Shown in pieces: positions 33,888-43,218 of a stretch of 64,000 nucleotides of DNA (its first letter is position 1; every line of letters starts with the position of its first letter). Made by a program: the position numbers and the translations under genes. Below the pieces are notes generated by a model. The model was not told the origin of the DNA. It worked only from the letters and a program-made list of their open reading frames with translations, and ran no database searches. This DNA comes from Litoreibacter albidus (GTDB taxonomy: Bacteria > Pseudomonadota > Alphaproteobacteria > Rhodobacterales > Rhodobacteraceae): the NCBI RefSeq assembly GCF_900107015.1, contig NZ_FNOI01000002.1:310001-374000 (forward strand), in the 5' to 3' direction.

Positions 33888-35083
33888 ATCACTGCGCGCT
33901 CCACAAAGGTGTCGCGGTTCTCGATCCGCTCGAACCCGAACGACGACAGGTCAAGCGACCGGTACTCCCCGTAGGTGATCCACTCCGCAACACCGCGCCC
34001 CATCGCAGGGCTTTGCTGCAACCCGTGCCCAGAGAAGCCGTTCACGAAGATAAAGTTGCTGACCCGCGTGTGCGGACCGATAATCGCGTTTTGGTCAAAC
34101 ACGTTGTAATCGTAATGCCCCGCCCATGAGTTCATCAACTTGATCGCCTCAAACGCGGGCACGCGGTTGGCAAGGGTAGGCCAGACTTTCTCCTCCCAAA
34201 TCGAATGATCCTGCACGAAGTCATCAAACTCCACCGCTGGGTCATCGTCAGGTGGGCACCCCGCAAGATAGTATTTCCCCTCGCTACGCATGTGAACGCC
34301 GCTAGGGTCGATGGTCAGCGGAAGGTCGCGGTCCAACGGCGTCTGGGCCGAGAAGATGAAGGTGTAGCGCTTGCGCGGCTCCACCGGAATGTCCAAGCCA
34401 GCCATACGTGCGGTGTGCGCCCCGCGCGGGCCAGAGCAGTTTACCAACATGCCACAGGACACCACATCACCCGACGCCAAAGTGACGCTTTCGATACGGT
34501 CGCCCGTTGCGTTTTTGGTTATCTCCAGCACTTCGTTGTGTAGGTACTCCGCCCCTTGGGCGCGCGCCTTTCGCCGCCACCAATCAAAAATGGTGCCGCC
34601 GTCAAAGTAACCCTCGTTGATCAGGTTGTGATTGCCGCCAATGATCCCGTCTAGGTTGTAAAACGGATAGGCGGCGTGAATTTCATCCGCCGTCATATAC
34701 TTGGTCCCCGCCCCCAACCGTTGCTGGGTTTTCTGGCTGTCCTTCAGCGTGGCGGCGAACGCTTCGTTGTCAGCTAGATACAGGTAGCCGTAGCTTTGCA
34801 AAACGATCTCCGGCGCTTCATCATCTTGCATAAACTCTTGAAAGCCATGAATAAACTCGGCCCCGAACTGCGAAATCTTGATGTTCACTTCCGCAGAAAA
34901 CTGTTGGCGGATGCAGCTGTTGGTGTGCGACGTCGACGAAAACTCATACGTGGGGTCGCGCTCCACCACGAGGATAGAGCCGTCAAAATCCGGATTGCGC
35001 GACAACCACCACGCGACCGAGGAGCCGTACATAGCCCCCCCCACGATAACCACATCATAGCTTGTTTTCTGGGGTGTCTGCAT
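33884..35083 (-). CDS. FAD-dependent oxidoreductase (DAO family)
   Basis: This flavoprotein of the glycine/sarcosine oxidase (DAO) fold has 399 residues from the ATG at 35083, preferred over TTG at 35089; AAAGGA lies nine bases upstream. The FAD motif is YDVVIVGGAMYGSSVAWWLS, followed by LVVERDPTYEFSSTSHTNSC, and the C-terminal FAD contact is NFIFVNGFSGHGLQQSPAMG. Typical substrates are secondary amines and N-methyl amino acids. It is convergent with BKACE (4-base overlap) and may belong to the same catabolic set, but no co-regulation is visible. Confidence 0.87.
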   Translation of the reverse strand: MQTPQKTSYDVVIVGGAMYGSSVAWWLSRNPDFDGSILVVERDPTYEFSSTSHTNSCIRQQFSAEVNIKISQFGAEFIHGFQEFMQDDEAPEIVLQSYGYLYLADNEAFAATLKDSQKTQQRLGAGTKYMTADEIHAAYPFYNLDGIIGGNHNLINEGYFDGGTIFDWWRRKARAQGAEYLHNEVLEITKNATGDRIESVTLASGDVVSCGMLVNCSGPRGAHTARMAGLDIPVEPRKRYTFIFSAQTPLDRDLPLTIDPSGVHMRSEGKYYLAGCPPDDDPAVEFDDFVQDHSIWEEKVWPTLANRVPAFEAIKLMNSWAGHYDYNVFDQNAIIGPHTRVSNFIFVNGFSGHGLQQSPAMGRGVAEWITYGEYRSLDLSSFGFERIENRDTFVERAVI

Positions 35084-35186
35084 CGCCAATCATCCTTTGG
35101 AACCCGCGGCCAATCTTAGCCGTCACCAAAGCATCAAACAGACGAAGAAACGGTTTGGCAATACTCTGTGAACACCGCCCTAACGA

Positions 35187-35576
35187 TTATCTAGGCTCCT
35201 CTAGGCCGCGCAGGATCGGGCAGTCTGGCCGCCCGTCGCCCGCACAATTTTGCACAAGGCTGCCCAACGTGTCGCGCATGGATTGCAGGTCCGCGATCTT
35301 ACGGTCGATCTCGGCCAGATGCTCTCCCGCGATCCGTTTCACGTCAGCGCTGGCCCGTGACTGATCTTCCCACAACGCCAACAGCGCGCGGCAGTTCTCA
35401 ATCGTAAACCCAAGCGCGCGTGCGCGGCTCAGGAATGTCAGTTTGTGCAAATCCTTGTCGTTGAACGCGCGGTAGCCGTTGGCATCACGGTCGGGCCGGA
35501 TCAGCTTGATGTCCTCGTAGTAGCGAATGGTTTTTGCAGGCAACCCTGCCCGTTTTGCGGCGTCGCCGATGTTCAT
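35187..35576 (-). CDS. cueR: Copper-responsive MerR-family activator CueR
   Basis: CueR activates copper-efflux genes when it binds Cu(I). The 129-residue protein begins with the MerR winged helix ([38 protein letters not shown]) and has the metal-binding loop [13 protein letters not shown], with Cys111 and Cys119 separated by seven residues as in CueR. It overlaps the upstream copA stop by four bases (ATGA), so it is the second gene of a copA-cueR unit. A matching operator is present at the copA promoter, which implies autoregulation. Confidence 0.95.
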   Translation of the reverse strand: MNIGDAAKRAGLPAKTIRYYEDIKLIRPDRDANGYRAFNDKDLHKLTFLSRARALGFTIENCRALLALWEDQSRASADVKRIAGEHLAEIDRKIADLQSMRDTLGSLVQNCAGDGRPDCPILRGLEEPR

Positions 35577-38017
35577 GACATATCTCCCATGCGCCGTAAC
35601 CGCAGCGCGTTGCTAACCACGAAAACGCTGGATAGCGCCATTGCCCCTGCCGCCAACATCGGTGACATCAGCACGCCCCAAGCCGGATAAAGAATACCCG
35701 CCGCAACGGGGATAAGTGCGGTGTTATACGCGAATGCCCAAAACAGGTTCTGGCGGATATTGCGCATGGTCCGTCCGCTCATCTCGATAGCACGCAAAAC
35801 ACCCGAAAGCGCCCCAGACATCAGCACCACATCCGCCGTCTCAATCGCCACGTCCGTCCCAGTGCCAACCGCAACCCCAACGTCAGCCGCCGCCAGCGCA
35901 GGCGCATCGTTGATCCCGTCCCCGACAAAGGCGAGTGTGCCGGACTTTTTCAACTCTGCTATCGCGTCGGCCTTGCCGTCCGGCATCACGCCTGCAACCA
36001 CCGTCTGAATACCGATCTTACGCGCTACCGCATCTGCCGTGTGCTGCGTGTCACCGGTGATCATAGCCACCTGAATGCCCATTTCGCCCAATTTAGACAC
36101 GAGGTCCGCCGCCTCGGGCTTGATGGGATCCGCCACGGCAATCGCACCAGCGATCACACCGTCCAACGCGATGAACACGGGTGTCTTGGCCTCTTTCGCC
36201 CATTCGTCCGCCTGCGCGGCGAACGTGCCCAGATCAATGCCCTCTCGCACCATGAGACGGTCCGCGCCGACCAAAACCTCGCTGCCACCCACACGCCCGC
36301 GCAGCCCCAACCCCGTGATCGACGCCACATCCGTGGCGCTCAGGATGTCCAAGCCACGCGCCTGCGCATCGCGTACGATAGCTGCGGAAATCGGATGCTC
36401 GGACACCGCTTCCACCGCGGCAACTTTCGCAAGCACGTCCACCTCACTCTGGCCTTCTACGACCTGCAAATTGGTAACCTCTGGGCGCCCCTCCGTCAGC
36501 GTTCCTGTTTTGTCAAAAGCCACCGTTTTCGCCTGTGATAGGGTCTGCAATGCGGAGCCTTTGCGAAACAACACACCAAGCTCAGCCGCCCGCCCCGTAC
36601 CGACCATGACGGAGGTAGGCGTGGCCAACCCCATGGCACATGGGCAGGCCACAATAAGCACGGAGACCCCAGCAACCAACGCGTGGCTCAGCGTCGGCCC
36701 AAAGACCAACCACGCCACAACCGTCGCGCTCGCCGCCAGCAAAACCGCTGGCACAAACCAGCGCACGACTTGGTCCACCGTGGCTTGAATCGGCAGTTTG
36801 GCGCCCTGCGCCTGCTCCACCATGCGCACAATGCCCGCTAGAACAGTGTCGCCCCCGACGGCTGTTGCCTTTACCTGCAACGCCCCCGTGCCATTGACCG
36901 TACCGCCAATTACCGTATCACCGATACCGTGGCTCACCGGAACCGGCTCCCCCGTTATCATGCTTTCATCAACGAAGGATTGCCCCTCCACCACATCGCC
37001 ATCGGTCGCGATGCGCGCGCCGGGGCGGACCAGAACAATGTCGCCACTGGTGATTTCCGAGATCGGTACCTCCACCCAGTCGTCGCCACGCCGCACATCA
37101 ACCACGGTGGGCTGCAGCCCCAGCAAGGACCGTATGGCCGAACCCGTTTGCACCTTAGCCCGCGCTTCCAGCCAACGCCCCACGAGGATCAGCGTCACGA
37201 TGACCGCCGCCGCCTCGAAATACACGTTCCGGCTGCCCGCTGGCAGCAGAAGTGGTGCGAACAAGGCCACCGTCGAAAACAGCCACGCCGCCGAGGTTCC
37301 CAATGCCACTAGCGCATTCATCTCTGGCGCGCCGCGCAACAAGGCCGGAAAACCCTCCCTGAAAAAGCGCTGCCCCGGCCATGCCAGGACCAGTGTGACC
37401 AACACCCATTGCAACATCCAGCTCGCGGGTTGCCCGATGGTCCGCGCCACCAAATCCGCCATTCCCGGGACAAAGTGGCTGCCCATCTCCAACACAAACA
37501 CCGGCAACGTCAGTGCCGAAGCAATAAGCGTGTCGCGCCACAAAGCCTGCGCCTCCGCCTCGCGTTTGTCGTCAATGGTTGGGGTGTTGTTGCCCGCGTC
37601 CAATGCGGTCGCGGGGTAGCCCGCCGCAGTCATCGCGCGGGCCACATCCTCCGTTCGCTGGCTGCCCTTGAGCCATGTCACCGAGGCGGTAGAGGTCGCT
37701 AGATTAACCGATGCCGCGACGACGCCTTGCAAGGCCAGCACCGCGCGTTCTGCCCGCCCGACGCAGGAGGCGCATGTCATGCCGTCCACGCTAAACTGCG
37801 CGCTCTGTGTCACCGCTGGGTAGCCCGCCGCGTCCAGTGCTGCCGTCAGAGGGGCAGCATCAGCGCCATCCCAAGTTACCTCCGCGCGCGATGTTGCAAG
37901 GTTAACCCCAGCAGCCGCAACGCCCGGCACCGATTGCAACGCACGCTCCGCCCGCCCCACGCAGGACGCGCAAGACAGGCCTTCAATTTCGAACGATAGA
38001 CTTTGGGACGTCGCCAT
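35573..38017 (-). CDS. copA: Cu(I)-exporting P1B-type ATPase CopA
   Basis: CopA pumps Cu(I) out of the cytosol. From the ATG at 38017 (GAGGT eight bases upstream) it has 814 residues. There are two N-terminal heavy-metal-binding domains with CxxC motifs ([10 protein letters not shown] near 14-23, [10 protein letters not shown] near 80). The membrane CPC motif is in [15 protein letters not shown]. The phosphorylation site is [13 protein letters not shown] and the hinge is [18 protein letters not shown]. It is followed by overlapping cueR, and a MerR-type promoter lies immediately upstream. Confidence 0.97.
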   Translation of the reverse strand: MATSQSLSFEIEGLSCASCVGRAERALQSVPGVAAAGVNLATSRAEVTWDGADAAPLTAALDAAGYPAVTQSAQFSVDGMTCASCVGRAERAVLALQGVVAASVNLATSTASVTWLKGSQRTEDVARAMTAAGYPATALDAGNNTPTIDDKREAEAQALWRDTLIASALTLPVFVLEMGSHFVPGMADLVARTIGQPASWMLQWVLVTLVLAWPGQRFFREGFPALLRGAPEMNALVALGTSAAWLFSTVALFAPLLLPAGSRNVYFEAAAVIVTLILVGRWLEARAKVQTGSAIRSLLGLQPTVVDVRRGDDWVEVPISEITSGDIVLVRPGARIATDGDVVEGQSFVDESMITGEPVPVSHGIGDTVIGGTVNGTGALQVKATAVGGDTVLAGIVRMVEQAQGAKLPIQATVDQVVRWFVPAVLLAASATVVAWLVFGPTLSHALVAGVSVLIVACPCAMGLATPTSVMVGTGRAAELGVLFRKGSALQTLSQAKTVAFDKTGTLTEGRPEVTNLQVVEGQSEVDVLAKVAAVEAVSEHPISAAIVRDAQARGLDILSATDVASITGLGLRGRVGGSEVLVGADRLMVREGIDLGTFAAQADEWAKEAKTPVFIALDGVIAGAIAVADPIKPEAADLVSKLGEMGIQVAMITGDTQHTADAVARKIGIQTVVAGVMPDGKADAIAELKKSGTLAFVGDGINDAPALAAADVGVAVGTGTDVAIETADVVLMSGALSGVLRAIEMSGRTMRNIRQNLFWAFAYNTALIPVAAGILYPAWGVLMSPMLAAGAMALSSVFVVSNALRLRRMGDMS

Positions 38018-38051
38018 ATTGCGAGACCTCTGAAAAGTGTCAGGGACTCGC

Positions 38052-38082
38052 AATATGGGGCTTCCATTAACTGGAAGGTCAA
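38052..38082 (-). promoter_or_regulatory. CueR-controlled promoter of copA
   Basis: On the minus strand TTGACC (38082-38077) and CATATT (38057-38052) are separated by 19 bases, the overlong spacing typical of MerR-family promoters. Inside the spacer sits the dyad CTTCC-ATTAACT-GGAAG (38061-38077), which matches known CueR boxes (CTTCC...GGAAG). The copA ATG follows 35 bases later. Confidence 0.88.
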
Positions 38083-38086
38083 GGCC

Positions 38087-39109
38087 TCAACCGCGTTTAG
38101 AAAGCCCATCCGGCGAAAAGACGTGCAAACGCTCTGGGATCGCGGTGAAATGCAGCGTGTCGCCATAGGCTTCTGCTGGCGGTTTCTCCATTTTGGCGAT
38201 GAATTCCGAACCTTGAGCTGTGATCAGATGCGCCAGCGCGTATTCGCCCAACTGCTCCACCAGCTCCAGCTTGCCCGACACCAGTGCAGCGCCCGCGTCA
38301 CAGGCAATCAGATGCTCCGGACGGATGCCCAGCGTGTCGCCGTCCACATAACCCGCAGGCCCCGTGGCGACATCGCCACCCGTGAAGAAGTTCATCTGTG
38401 GGCTGCCGATAAATTGCGCCACAAATGAATTTGCGGGCCGCTCGTACAGCTCAATCGGGGAGCCCACCTGCTCCACTCGCCCATCGCGCAGCACCACGAT
38501 TTTGTCTGCCAAGGTCATTGCTTCGACTTGGTCGTGCGTCACATAGATCATCGTCGACTTCAAACGCTCGTGCAGGCGTGCAATCTCCAGTCGGGTCTGA
38601 ACGCGCAAAGATGCGTCCAGATTGGACAACGGCTCATCGAACAAAAACACCTCTGGGTCGCGAACGATGGCACGGCCAATTGCAACGCGCTGGCGCTGAC
38701 CGCCCGACAGGTTGCGCGGGCTGCGCTCCAGATAGTCGTTGATCTGCAAAACCTCTGCGGCAGAGGTCACGCGGCGGTCGATTTCGTCCTTCGGCGTCTT
38801 GGCCTGTCGCAACCCGAAAGCCATATTTTCATAGACCGTCATATGCGGGTAAAGCGCGTAGGTCTGGAACACCATCGCCACGCCACGCTTGGACGGGGCC
38901 ACATCGTTCACTTCACGGTCGCCAATGGACACCGTCCCGTCAGAGATTTCCTCCAAGCCCGCGATCATGCGCAGCAGCGTGGATTTACCACAGCCCGACG
39001 GCCCCACGAACACAACGAACTCGCCGTCCTCAATATCAAGGTCGACCCCGTGCATGACCTGCACGTCGCCATAACGTTTCACCAGATTGCGAATTGTTAA
39101 ACCGGCCAT
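38087..39109 (-). CDS. smoK: Polyol/sugar ABC transporter ATP-binding protein (SmoK-like)
   Basis: This is the ATPase of a CUT1-type carbohydrate importer. The 340-residue protein has Walker A VGPSGCGKSTLLRMIAG (about 35-50), signature LSGGQRQRVAIGRAI, Walker B VFLFDEPLSNLDASLR and the H-loop IYVTHDQVEAMTLAD. The C-terminal third is the TOBE domain. It overlaps the polyol dehydrogenase gene by 13 bases and closes the operon. The mannitol/sorbitol assignment comes from the gene set (polyol dehydrogenase plus SmoEFG-like proteins), not from the ATPase itself. Confidence 0.9.
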   Translation of the reverse strand: MAGLTIRNLVKRYGDVQVMHGVDLDIEDGEFVVFVGPSGCGKSTLLRMIAGLEEISDGTVSIGDREVNDVAPSKRGVAMVFQTYALYPHMTVYENMAFGLRQAKTPKDEIDRRVTSAAEVLQINDYLERSPRNLSGGQRQRVAIGRAIVRDPEVFLFDEPLSNLDASLRVQTRLEIARLHERLKSTMIYVTHDQVEAMTLADKIVVLRDGRVEQVGSPIELYERPANSFVAQFIGSPQMNFFTGGDVATGPAGYVDGDTLGIRPEHLIACDAGAALVSGKLELVEQLGEYALAHLITAQGSEFIAKMEKPPAEAYGDTLHFTAIPERLHVFSPDGLSKRG

Positions 39110-40521
39110 GTTAGCTCCATTTCTGTGATTGCGCCGCGCAGGGCGGTGGAGAAGTCTTGAAAGCGTTCAGGCATATCCGCCCAAAGAAGTCGCGATGTGC
39201 AAAAGGCGTCCAGTCCGGAATCGCCCTGCAACATAGCGTGAAGCGTGTTCCAGCTTGGCTCAAGGTAGGTAAACGGCATCTGCCCCGCAGCTGTGTGCTT
39301 GGCAAAGACATACCAGCTTGCGACCGACCGCAGCCCTGCATGGGGGATGATCCCCTGCTCAAAGCAGCCTTCCAGCGTGGGCCGGATGAAAATCGGGAAT
39401 TTGGCCATACCATCGGCACAAATACGCTCCACAGAGTCCGCGATGGCGGCGTTGCCGAAGCGGTCCGCAATGCTTTGCAGATAGGCGGCACGGTCGAACG
39501 GCAGGTCCAGCGTCAGCGCGGGCAATACTTCGTCCCGCTCATAGGCCCAGAAATGTGCCTTCAACTCTGGGTCATGCATCGCGGCGTCAAAGGTTTTCAA
39601 TCCACGCAGCGCCGCCATATACGTCAGGCAGGTGTGGCCGCCATTCAAGATGCGTATCTTGGCTTCCTCGAACGGGTGAACGTTCGGCGTGACGGTCACG
39701 CCCGCAGCGGCCAAGTCCGGCATCACGCCCGCAAAGTCATCCTCCAGCACCCATTGAACGAAGCTTTCGGCAATCACTGGCGATCCCGCGTCAGCGCCAA
39801 ACAGCGCTTTGATTTCGGCATGCAGATCAGTAGTGCTGCGCGGGGTAATCCTGTCCACCATCGAGCAGGGAAACGTCACATTCGCCGCCACCCATGCCGT
39901 CAGGTCCGCGTCGTCGCGCAGCGCAAGATACGCCAGAAAGTTCGCCCGAAGCTTGATTCCATTCTCGCGAATGTTGTCGCAGCACAAAATGGTAATCGCT
40001 TCGCCGCCCGCCGCCATGCGCGCCCGTAGCCCTGCCGCCAGATAGGCGTAGACTGTCGTGGGATCGCCGCCAGCCACTTCCGCCGAAATTGTGGGATCAG
40101 ACGGGTTCAACGCGCCCGCGTCGTCGGTGTAATACCCGCTCTCGGTTACCGTGATCGTAACGACGTGAACGCTTGGCAATGCTAGCAGCGCCTCTGCGTC
40201 AGCTGCGTTCTTGCTCCAGTCCTCGAAGGCCACATGCGACCGCACACGGCGAAAGCTCACTTGCCCGTCGGGTGAGATGGACTTGATGATATACCCATCC
40301 GCCTCTGCCGAGTGCTGCGCGAAGCTTTCCGCCTCAGCAGCCCGCAAGTTTACTGTGGCGATGCCCCAGCGCAGATCGCCGGTGGCCTCCATCATGTCGT
40401 CCACATATTGGGCCTGATGGGCGCGGTGAAACGCGCCAAACCCCAAATGAACCATGCCAACAGCACAGGCCGTCCGGTCGTAAGTGGTGGTATAAAGGGC
40501 CGCTTGGCTAGGTTTATTCAT
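39097..40521 (-). CDS. mtlK: Mannitol dehydrogenase-family polyol dehydrogenase
   Basis: This long-chain polyol dehydrogenase oxidises D-mannitol, D-arabinitol or D-sorbitol to the ketose with NAD. The 474-residue length fits the family. The N-terminal motif MVHLGFGAFHRAHQAQYVDD binds NAD (GxGxFHRAHQ). The catalytic signature K-x4-N-x2-H is visible as KIRILNGGHTCLTYMAALRG. It lies inside the polyol ABC operon, overlapping the AraC regulator by four bases and the ATPase by 13. This matches the arrangement of mtlK with smo genes in Rhodobacter sphaeroides. Exact polyol preference is not readable. Confidence 0.92.
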   Translation of the reverse strand: MNKPSQAALYTTTYDRTACAVGMVHLGFGAFHRAHQAQYVDDMMEATGDLRWGIATVNLRAAEAESFAQHSAEADGYIIKSISPDGQVSFRRVRSHVAFEDWSKNAADAEALLALPSVHVVTITVTESGYYTDDAGALNPSDPTISAEVAGGDPTTVYAYLAAGLRARMAAGGEAITILCCDNIRENGIKLRANFLAYLALRDDADLTAWVAANVTFPCSMVDRITPRSTTDLHAEIKALFGADAGSPVIAESFVQWVLEDDFAGVMPDLAAAGVTVTPNVHPFEEAKIRILNGGHTCLTYMAALRGLKTFDAAMHDPELKAHFWAYERDEVLPALTLDLPFDRAAYLQSIADRFGNAAIADSVERICADGMAKFPIFIRPTLEGCFEQGIIPHAGLRSVASWYVFAKHTAAGQMPFTYLEPSWNTLHAMLQGDSGLDAFCTSRLLWADMPERFQDFSTALRGAITEMELTWPV

Positions 40522-41411
40522 GACGCACGCGCCCCGTTAGAAACCAGTTCCCGCCGCGCAAACTCGCGGTAGGACGAAGGCGTCATGTCCTTCATCTTCA
40601 AAAACTGGCGGTTGAAATTGGCAAGGTTCTGAAACCCCACGTCGTAGCAAATTGAGGAGATCGGCTCGTCCGTCGCATAAAGCATCCCGCAGGCTTGCCC
40701 GATACGTACGCGGTTCACAAACTCCACGAAACGGTGGCCGGTAACAGCCTGAAAGTTGCGCGAAAATGAGGTCGCACTCATGCGCGCCCTTTGCGCCGCA
40801 AGCTCCACCGAAATGTCATCAGCATAATTCGCGACGATATGGTTGATCACATCCGCAATCCGCGTCTGCTTGCTGCTGCCCTCGGGCTGCACAATCTTCA
40901 TCACAGACAGCGCTTTCTTTTCGGCATGCTCGTTCACGCGGATCAAGAAGCGCAGCAGCGCAACAATGCGTTCCGGCCCTTTGGAATCGCGGATCGCCTC
41001 TAGATGCCCCTTGGCGAACGTCGGGTTAAAGCCGACGAACTCGATGCCCGACTGGGCCAGCGTCAGCATTGGCCGCAGGTCCAAAAACTCTGGGAACGCG
41101 GTGGCGAGGCGGTCCAAGCTGCCCTGACTGAATTGCACCATCATGTCGCGCACCTCGACGGGCTTTTTATAAACCTCGTCGGTGATCCAGTTGTGCGGTA
41201 GGTTGGGGCCGGTCAGGAACAACGCGCCAGCGCTAAAGTCACCGATATAATCCCCGACAAAAGCCTTGCCACGGGTGGCGGTGATCAGGTGCAGCTCGTA
41301 CTCGCGGTGGCTGTGCCAGCGGCACAACTCCGTGGGCCAGCCGTGCTCCAGATAGCGCACGCTTTGCGTGGCGCGATCAACGACTTCGATTTCCGGTTGG
41401 ATAATCGACAT
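40518..41411 (-). CDS. AraC family regulator of the polyol operon
   Basis: This 297-residue regulator starts at the ATG at 41411 (MSIIQPEIEVVDRATQSVRY), overlapping the stop of the permease gene by one base (TAATG). A longer open frame upstream is antisense to nothing useful and is discarded. The N-terminal cupin-like sensing part (HSHREYELHLITATRGKAFV) is followed by two C-terminal helix-turn-helices, ISVELAAQRARMSATSFSRN and ISSICYDVGFQNLANFNRQF. It lies in the middle of the transport operon rather than at its edge. It likely activates the operon in response to a polyol. Confidence 0.92.
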   Translation of the reverse strand: MSIIQPEIEVVDRATQSVRYLEHGWPTELCRWHSHREYELHLITATRGKAFVGDYIGDFSAGALFLTGPNLPHNWITDEVYKKPVEVRDMMVQFSQGSLDRLATAFPEFLDLRPMLTLAQSGIEFVGFNPTFAKGHLEAIRDSKGPERIVALLRFLIRVNEHAEKKALSVMKIVQPEGSSKQTRIADVINHIVANYADDISVELAAQRARMSATSFSRNFQAVTGHRFVEFVNRVRIGQACGMLYATDEPISSICYDVGFQNLANFNRQFLKMKDMTPSSYREFARRELVSNGARAS

Positions 41412-42241
41412 TACTTCACCGCCCCGAAGGTCAAGCCTTGCACCAGCTGCTTTTGCGCCATCCAGCCGAACACCACGATGGGCGCGCAAGCCAGCGTCGA
41501 CACAGCGGAAACCTTGGCCCAGAACAGACCCTCCGGTGCTTGGAAAGATGCCACAAAGGCGGTCAGCGTGCTGGCGTCCGTGGTGGTCAGAACGATCGAC
41601 CAGAACGCTTCGTTCCAGCACAAGATAATCGACAGCAACGCGGTGGAGGCGATCCCGCCCCACGCCAGCGGCAGCACGATCTGGCGGATTTCGTTAAAGG
41701 TTGATGTGCCGTCCATCCGCGAGGCTTCCAGAATTTCCTTCGGGATTTCGCGGAAGTAGTTGAACAAGATCAGCATCACGATCGGCAGGTTCATCATCGC
41801 ATAGATGACCACCAGCAAGGTGCGCGTGTCGAACAGGTCAAACTTCTGCGCCAGAAAGTAGATCGGCATCATCACGCCAACCGCTGGCAACATTTTGGTC
41901 GACAGCATCCACATCAGCACGTCTTTGGTGCGGTGCGTTGTGTTGAAGGCCATCGCATAGGCCGATGGCACAGCGATCAAAAGCGCCAGCAAGGTGCCGC
42001 CAAACGCAGTCACGACAGAGTTCATGGCGAATTTTGCGTAGTTCGTGCGCTCTTGGATTTCCAGATAGTTCTCCAAGGTCGGCTCAAAGATCAACAGAGG
42101 GGGCACTTGAATGGCCTGCCCTTCGGTCTTGAAGCTGGTCAAAACCATCCAGAAGATCGGGAAGAAGAACACGAGCGCGGCGATCCAGGCAGCCGTAACA
42201 GCGGCGCGGTCGATCCAGATTTGGCGTTGTCTATCTGTCAT
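41411..42241 (-). CDS. smoG: Polyol ABC transporter permease (SmoG-like)
   Basis: This 276-residue MalG-type membrane protein of the CUT1 family has about six transmembrane segments, beginning AAWIAALVFFFPIFWMVLTSF. The conserved EAA loop is in PKEILEASRMDGTSTFNEIR, with the following ILPLAWGG equivalent. It starts two bases downstream of the first permease stop and overlaps the AraC start, so translation is coupled through the operon. Confidence 0.93.
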   Translation of the reverse strand: MTDRQRQIWIDRAAVTAAWIAALVFFFPIFWMVLTSFKTEGQAIQVPPLLIFEPTLENYLEIQERTNYAKFAMNSVVTAFGGTLLALLIAVPSAYAMAFNTTHRTKDVLMWMLSTKMLPAVGVMMPIYFLAQKFDLFDTRTLLVVIYAMMNLPIVMLILFNYFREIPKEILEASRMDGTSTFNEIRQIVLPLAWGGIASTALLSIILCWNEAFWSIVLTTTDASTLTAFVASFQAPEGLFWAKVSAVSTLACAPIVVFGWMAQKQLVQGLTFGAVK

Positions 42242-42243
42242 GA

Positions 42244-43104
42244 TTACACCGTCAATGTTTTGCCAACGGCGCGGATCAGGAACAGCGCGACAATGTTGGC
42301 GAGGATGATTGCAAAGACACCACCGGCAGAGGCAACGCCCACGTCAAAGGCTTGCTGCGACTGGATGTAGATCAGGTATGTCAGGTTGGTTGACGACACG
42401 CCCGGCCCACCGGAGGTGGTCACGAAAATCTCGGCGAAGATCGACAGGTGAAAGATCATCTGGATCAGCAGCACGATAGAAATGGGGCGCGCAAGATGCG
42501 GCAGCGTCAGGTTCCAGAACTGGGACCAGAAGCCAGCGCCGTCCAAAGTGGCGGCCTCCTTCTGCTCTTGATCTTGAGATTGCAGCGAGGTCATGAAAAT
42601 CAGGATTGCAAAAGGCGTCCACTGCCAGCTGACCATTACGATGATGGAAAACAGCGGGTATTGTGCCAGCCACTCAACGGGCTGCAATCCAAGCGCTTGG
42701 GAAAACGCCGCGAACAACCCGTTGTTGGGGTCCATCAGCATGTTTTTCCAAACCAGCGCCGACACGGTTGGCATAATGAAAAACGGAGAGATCAGCATCA
42801 CGCGGGCAATGCCGCGGCCCCGAAACGGGCGGTCGATCAGAATGGAAATCGCCAGACCCAGAACGATGGTGATCACCAGAACGGACCCCACAAGGATCAG
42901 CGTGTTGATCAGCGCGGGACCAAACGACGGGTCCGTCGCAAAGAACCGGTAGTTATCAAGCCCGATAAAGCCCGTCCGCTCTGGGTACAGAAGGTTGTAC
43001 CGGATGGTAGAGAAGTAGACCGTCATGCTCAGCGGCACGATCATCCACAACAACAGCACGAAAATGCTGGGGGCCTGAAGCCATCTAACAAGTGTCGGGT
43101 TCAT
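42244..43104 (-). CDS. smoF: Polyol ABC transporter permease (SmoF-like)
   Basis: This MalF-type permease has 286 residues from the ATG at 43104 (MNPTLVRWLQAPSIFVLLLWMIVPL); the upstream extension to 43155 shows no family features. It has about six transmembrane helices, and its EAA loop is in QEQKEAATLDGAGFWSQFWN. It follows the binding-protein gene by 114 bases, a gap that holds a strong hairpin. It should pair with the SmoG-like permease and the SmoK ATPase in the inner membrane. Confidence 0.93.
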   Translation of the reverse strand: MNPTLVRWLQAPSIFVLLLWMIVPLSMTVYFSTIRYNLLYPERTGFIGLDNYRFFATDPSFGPALINTLILVGSVLVITIVLGLAISILIDRPFRGRGIARVMLISPFFIMPTVSALVWKNMLMDPNNGLFAAFSQALGLQPVEWLAQYPLFSIIVMVSWQWTPFAILIFMTSLQSQDQEQKEAATLDGAGFWSQFWNLTLPHLARPISIVLLIQMIFHLSIFAEIFVTTSGGPGVSSTNLTYLIYIQSQQAFDVGVASAGGVFAIILANIVALFLIRAVGKTLTV

Positions 43105-43180
43105 GGGTATGTCCCTTGGTTGGGCGGGGTATAGCGGGGATGGGTAAGGCGGCACGTTGTCCGCCTCACGGATCTTGAAT

Positions 43181-43206
43181 GTAGGGTGGGGGTTGCCCCA
43201 CCCTAC
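43181..43206. repeat. 11-bp perfect inverted repeat between binding protein and permease
   Basis: GTAGGGTGGGG (43181-43191) and CCCCACCCTAC (43196-43206) form a perfect 11-bp stem with a 4-base loop, 13 bases after the stop of the binding-protein gene on the minus strand. There is no T run. A position between a binding-protein gene and permease genes is typical of mRNA-protecting or partly terminating hairpins that raise binding-protein levels. Similar G-rich stems recur at 45841 and 51868. Confidence 0.8.
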
Positions 43207-43218
43207 GGGTGCCTGGGC

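Noticed and set aside
41412-41663. N-terminal extension of the AraC regulator
   Set aside because: These bases code for the C-terminal part of the permease in another frame; the AraC protein has a proper start at 41411.
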